From Bdellovibrionales bacterium (GTDB taxonomy: Bacteria > Bdellovibrionota > UBA1018 > CAIPTA01), in NCBI GenBank assembly GCA_021730855.1, contig JAKFYM010000207.1, forward strand, positions 1-7,265: a stretch of 7,265 nt of DNA. Direction: 5' to 3'. Position 1 is the first letter of the stretch; every line of letters starts with the position of its first letter. Of this stretch, positions 4,861 to 7,265 are shown in pieces. The notes under the pieces are model-generated. The model made no database searches. It saw nothing but the letters and a program-made list of their open reading frames with translations, and had not been told where the DNA came from. The position numbers were made by a program, and so were the translations under genes.

Positions 4861-6250
4861 TTTTGTGCACGAACCCTCTCACCACGGTCAAAAACAAGAT
4901 CTTGATGTCAAAGGCTAGATTCCAGTTCCGAATATAATACAGATCGTGCTCAATGCGTTTCTCTAAGCTGGTGTCGCCCCGCCAGCCATTCACTTGGGCC
5001 CAGCCCGTGATCCCGGCTTTTACCTTATGCCGAAGCATATACTTAGGCACGTGGTTGCGGAACTGGTGGACGAACTCAGGCCGCTCCGGCCGTGGCCCCA
5101 CTAGCGACATCTGCCCCACCAAAACATTCCAGAACTGCGGCAGTTCGTCGAGGCTCGTCGAGCGCAGGAAAGAACCAATGGGCGTGCGCCTATCGTCATT
5201 CTTTTTGGCCCAGACGGCGCCAGTTTCCTTTTCGGCGTCCACGCGCATCGAACGAAACTTCCACATCTGGAAAGTGCTGCCGTCCACGCTCATTCGTTTT
5301 TGTCCATAGAGGATCGGACCACGGCTCGTGGCCTTCACGAGCAACGCCAGCAAAAAATAAAGGGGCGAAAGCAAGACTAGCGCGGCCCCGGCGCCCAAAA
5401 GATCAAAAAGCCTTTTCCAAAGAGCTCCGAGCGGATCGATCGGTGTTTCATTGAGCGAGAGGAGTGGCATCTGGTCGAAATCTTCCACCGTGCAGCCCAC
5501 CACAATATAGTCGTAGACATCGGGCACGAGATGGAGGCTCATCACCGATTCGGCCAGGGAATCGAGGATAGCCTCTTCTTCTTTGGCGTCCCCTCGGGGA
5601 AGCGCGATCACCACTTCCTCCACGTCTCCCATTTTCTCGCAAACAGCGGCCACCTCGCGATAGCTCCCCAGGCGCGGGGCCGGCAACACGGCCTCCGACT
5701 GCGCACCCGCCGTAAAAAATCCGCGCACCCGAATGCCCAGCTCCGGCATCCGGCGCATGCGATCAAAAAGCGCCAGGGCCGAGGCCCCCGTGCCCACGAT
5801 CACCACTGAGCGGGTGTTCATTCCACTGGCGATCAGGCGACGCAGAAAGTTGCGCAGAAATAGGCGCGTGGCGAGCAGGTAGGCACCCGAGAGAATGCCA
5901 AAGTAACCAATCACCACGCGGCTGAAGCGATATTCCGTGACCACCCAAGTGAGCACCACGAAGCTGCCGACCGCCACCAGCTGCGCGCGCAACACATTGC
6001 CGAGCTCACTGGAGCGACGCGTTATTCGACTCGTGCGGTAGAGATGAAAGTAAGAGAAGACCGCGATCCACAAAAGCACCACTGGCACAGTGAGCGCGAT
6101 GTAGCGCGAAAAGGGGGGAATGCCTTTAGTAACGGGGACAATTTGTGTATAAAAGCGCAGATAATACGAGAGCAACCACGCAGCCACGAGCCCGACAGCG
6201 TCGGAGACGAGCAGCAAGCTTCCAAAGACCTGGTAATAGCGCTTTAGCAC
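4850..6250 (-). CDS. wcaJ: WcaJ-type undecaprenyl-phosphate (glucose) phosphotransferase
   Basis: The 466-residue protein has four N-terminal membrane helices (about 11-31, 50-70, 88-106, 111-130) and a Rossmann-like CoA-binding_3 domain (about 147-267, with VVIVGTGASALAL). A membrane-inserted helix follows (about 285-306), then the C-terminal bacterial sugar transferase domain (about 277-466). The catalytic domain shows KRLFDLLGAG, MWKFRSMRVDAE, the SLDELPQFWNVL segment with the Asp-Glu dyad at D368-E369, LVGPRPERPEF, and KAGITGWAQVNGWRGDTSLE. The C-terminus GFVHKNAY is typical of the polyprenyl glycosylphosphotransferase/WcaJ group. These enzymes transfer a sugar phosphate, usually glucose-1-phosphate, from a UDP-sugar to undecaprenyl phosphate, the first step of exopolysaccharide or capsule synthesis at the inner membrane. 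The sugar cannot be read from sequence. The GTG at 6250 is the only reasonable start, because TAA and TAG stand in frame just upstream; there is no Shine-Dalgarno. It overlaps lptF by 11 bp, forming an operon. No other polysaccharide genes are in view. Confidence 0.9.
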   Translation of the reverse strand: MLKRYYQVFGSLLLVSDAVGLVAAWLLSYYLRFYTQIVPVTKGIPPFSRYIALTVPVVLLWIAVFSYFHLYRTSRITRRSSELGNVLRAQLVAVGSFVVLTWVVTEYRFSRVVIGYFGILSGAYLLATRLFLRNFLRRLIASGMNTRSVVIVGTGASALALFDRMRRMPELGIRVRGFFTAGAQSEAVLPAPRLGSYREVAAVCEKMGDVEEVVIALPRGDAKEEEAILDSLAESVMSLHLVPDVYDYIVVGCTVEDFDQMPLLSLNETPIDPLGALWKRLFDLLGAGAALVLLSPLYFLLALLVKATSRGPILYGQKRMSVDGSTFQMWKFRSMRVDAEKETGAVWAKKNDDRRTPIGSFLRSTSLDELPQFWNVLVGQMSLVGPRPERPEFVHQFRNHVPKYMLRHKVKAGITGWAQVNGWRGDTSLEKRIEHDLYYIRNWNLAFDIKILFLTVVRGFVHKNAY

Positions 6251-6256
6251 TGAGGT

Positions 6257-6262
6257 ATTTTA
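6257..6262 (-). promoter_or_regulatory. Candidate -10 element for the wcaJ-lptF operon
   Basis: On the minus strand TAAAAT (6262-6257) matches the -10 consensus at five of six positions and ends 6 nt before the GTG start at 6250. Transcription would begin at or next to the start codon, giving a leaderless mRNA, which would explain the missing Shine-Dalgarno sequence. No good -35 is visible. The element sits in the 53-bp divergent gap shared with pepA. Confidence 0.35.
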
Positions 6263-6292
6263 CTAAGGCAGCGCAAATTTAGCGAGAGTAAG

Positions 6293-6298
6293 AAAGGA
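6293..6298 (+). promoter_or_regulatory. Shine-Dalgarno sequence of pepA
   Basis: AAAGGA lies 5 nt upstream of the ATG at 6304 and fixes that codon as the pepA start. It contrasts with the absence of such a sequence at the divergent wcaJ-like gene. Confidence 0.65.
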
Positions 6299-6303
6299 TA
6301 CAT

Positions 6304-7265
6304 ATGAAAATCACGGCCCAACTATTTTCCTCCTCCCTCCAAGATCTTCCTCAGGTGGTAGGAGTCTTCCAGGCCGAAGATAAAGGAGATCCTTCTACGC
6401 GTCGCGAGGAATTTCGGCCGCTTTTGAAAATTCTTTCTTCCGAGGACGTATTTAAAGGCAAAAAAGGCCAAGCCTACTTCGTGCGCAACTTTGATGGCGC
6501 TGCCAGCGTGTTGTTTGTGGGCCTCGGCAAGGCAGAAGAGATGACGGGCGAAACCCTGCGCATCGCCGGCGCCTCCGCCGCCAAAAGGCTTGAGGGCGAA
6601 AAAGTGAAAGAAGGCGCTTTTGACCTAGATTCCTTTTTTCGCAAAGGCACGAAGGTGCGCAGCCTAGACGGAGTGGCATTGGCCCTCGCCGAAGGCGCGC
6701 TCTTTTCCACCTATAGTTTCGATATTTATAAGTCCGAGAAGAAACCCAAAACAAAACCCGCCGACCATGTGTTCTATTTGGAAGACGGAAAATCTCTCGC
6801 CGCCGTGAAAACCGCTCTCGCCACTGCCGCCGCCGAAAATGACGCTATCACCCTGGCCCGCGATCTTTCGAACGAGCCCGGCTCGCACCTCTACCCAATG
6901 GAACTCGCCCGCCGCACCCAGAAGCTGGCCCGCGAATATGGCGTGAGCTGCAAAATCCTCGACGCCAAAGCGCTCGCTCGCGAAAAAATGGGGGCCCTCC
7001 TCGGCGTGGGCCAAGGCTCAGCCAATCCCCCCTGCTTGATCGTGCTCGAATACAAACCTAAGAAACCGAAAAAAACCATCGCCCTCGTGGGCAAGGCCGT
7101 TACCTTCGATTCCGGGGGCATCTCGCTGAAGCCCGGCCAAGGCATGGAAGACATGAAACACGATATGAGCGGTGGCGCCGATGTGATCGCCGCCACTCTC
7201 TTGGCTGCACGCCTCAAGGGTGAGAACCGCATTGTATGCGTGGTGGCTTCCGCCGAAAACATGCC
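6304..7265 (+). CDS. pepA: Leucyl (cytosol) aminopeptidase PepA, M17 family, 3' end outside window
   Basis: The reading frame stays open to the window edge and encodes the first 320 residues of a protein whose family is usually near 500. An N-terminal M17 macro-like domain (about 1-150) is followed by a linker (NDAITLARDLSNEPGSH) and the start of the catalytic domain. The metal-binding core is visible: K264 in LVGKAVTFDSGG, D269, K276 in SLKP and D287 in KHDM. Their spacings (5, 7, 11) equal those of E. coli PepA K270, D275, K282 and D293. The NTDAEGRL segment with the remaining ligands lies beyond the edge. PepA removes N-terminal residues, notably leucine, from peptides in the cytosol; in E. 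coli it also binds DNA. Two small departures are seen: VGKA where VGKG is usual, and DMSGGAD where an Ala is common at the second Gly. The gene diverges from wcaJ-lptF, recalling the divergent pepA/lptF arrangement of E. coli. Confidence 0.93.
   Translation, partial: MKITAQLFSSSLQDLPQVVGVFQAEDKGDPSTRREEFRPLLKILSSEDVFKGKKGQAYFVRNFDGAASVLFVGLGKAEEMTGETLRIAGASAAKRLEGEKVKEGAFDLDSFFRKGTKVRSLDGVALALAEGALFSTYSFDIYKSEKKPKTKPADHVFYLEDGKSLAAVKTALATAAAENDAITLARDLSNEPGSHLYPMELARRTQKLAREYGVSCKILDAKALAREKMGALLGVGQGSANPPCLIVLEYKPKKPKKTIALVGKAVTFDSGGISLKPGQGMEDMKHDMSGGADVIAATLLAARLKGENRIVCVVASAENM

Noticed and set aside
6144..6152. TTATACACA (minus strand), a degenerate DnaA-box match inside the wcaJ-like gene
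   Set aside because: It is single, inside coding sequence, and fits a relaxed consensus (TTWTNCACA) that is expected by chance roughly 0.4 times in a window of this size.

Overview
The window looks like ordinary chromosome from a diderm (LPS-bearing) bacterium. The evidence is an LptF-type LPS export permease, a RodZ-type cell-shape protein, a PilF/PilW-like TPR lipoprotein, a PilZ-domain protein and an M17 aminopeptidase. The PilF/RodZ pair and the lptF region diverging from pepA are arrangements known from proteobacteria. The protein sequences have a 'deltaproteobacterial-grade' feel (Bdellovibrionota or Myxococcota-like), but I cannot place the organism further. I see no phage, IS, CRISPR, tRNA or rRNA signal.

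Layout. (1) 61-534, minus: a small multi-pass membrane protein of unknown function. (2) 742-1524, plus: a four-helix membrane protein with a C-terminal PilZ domain, divergent from gene 1. (3) 1556-2317 and 2348-3331, plus: a PilF/PilW-like TPR lipoprotein followed by rodZ, with about 30 bp between successive genes of this plus-strand run. (4) 3332-3663: a 332-bp convergent intergenic region with no convincing gene, carrying two exact DnaA boxes (TTATCCACA), one near-match, and A+T-rich tracts. (5) 6250 down to 3664, minus: a WcaJ-type undecaprenyl-phosphate sugar phosphotransferase overlapping lptF by 11 bp. (6) 6304 to the window end, plus: pepA, divergent from the wcaJ-like gene and cut off by the window edge.

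How the genes fit together. Most are cell-envelope genes. PilF/PilW-like proteins assist assembly of the type IV pilus secretin, PilZ domains often link cyclic-di-GMP to pili or polysaccharide, RodZ works with MreB in cell-wall elongation, LptF moves LPS, and WcaJ-type enzymes start polysaccharide chains on undecaprenyl phosphate. PepA is a cytosolic peptidase that stands apart functionally.

The most notable signal outside the genes is the DnaA-box cluster between rodZ and lptF. It could be a replication origin, a DnaA-titrating or DnaA-reactivating site, or a DnaA-controlled regulatory region. The flanking genes point toward it rather than away from it, which argues against a simple origin. 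A second pattern concerns translation starts: three genes (pilF-like, rodZ, wcaJ-like) lack a Shine-Dalgarno sequence and have a -10-like hexamer very close to the start codon, suggesting leaderless or very short-leader mRNAs, while the membrane-protein gene and pepA have clear Shine-Dalgarno sequences.
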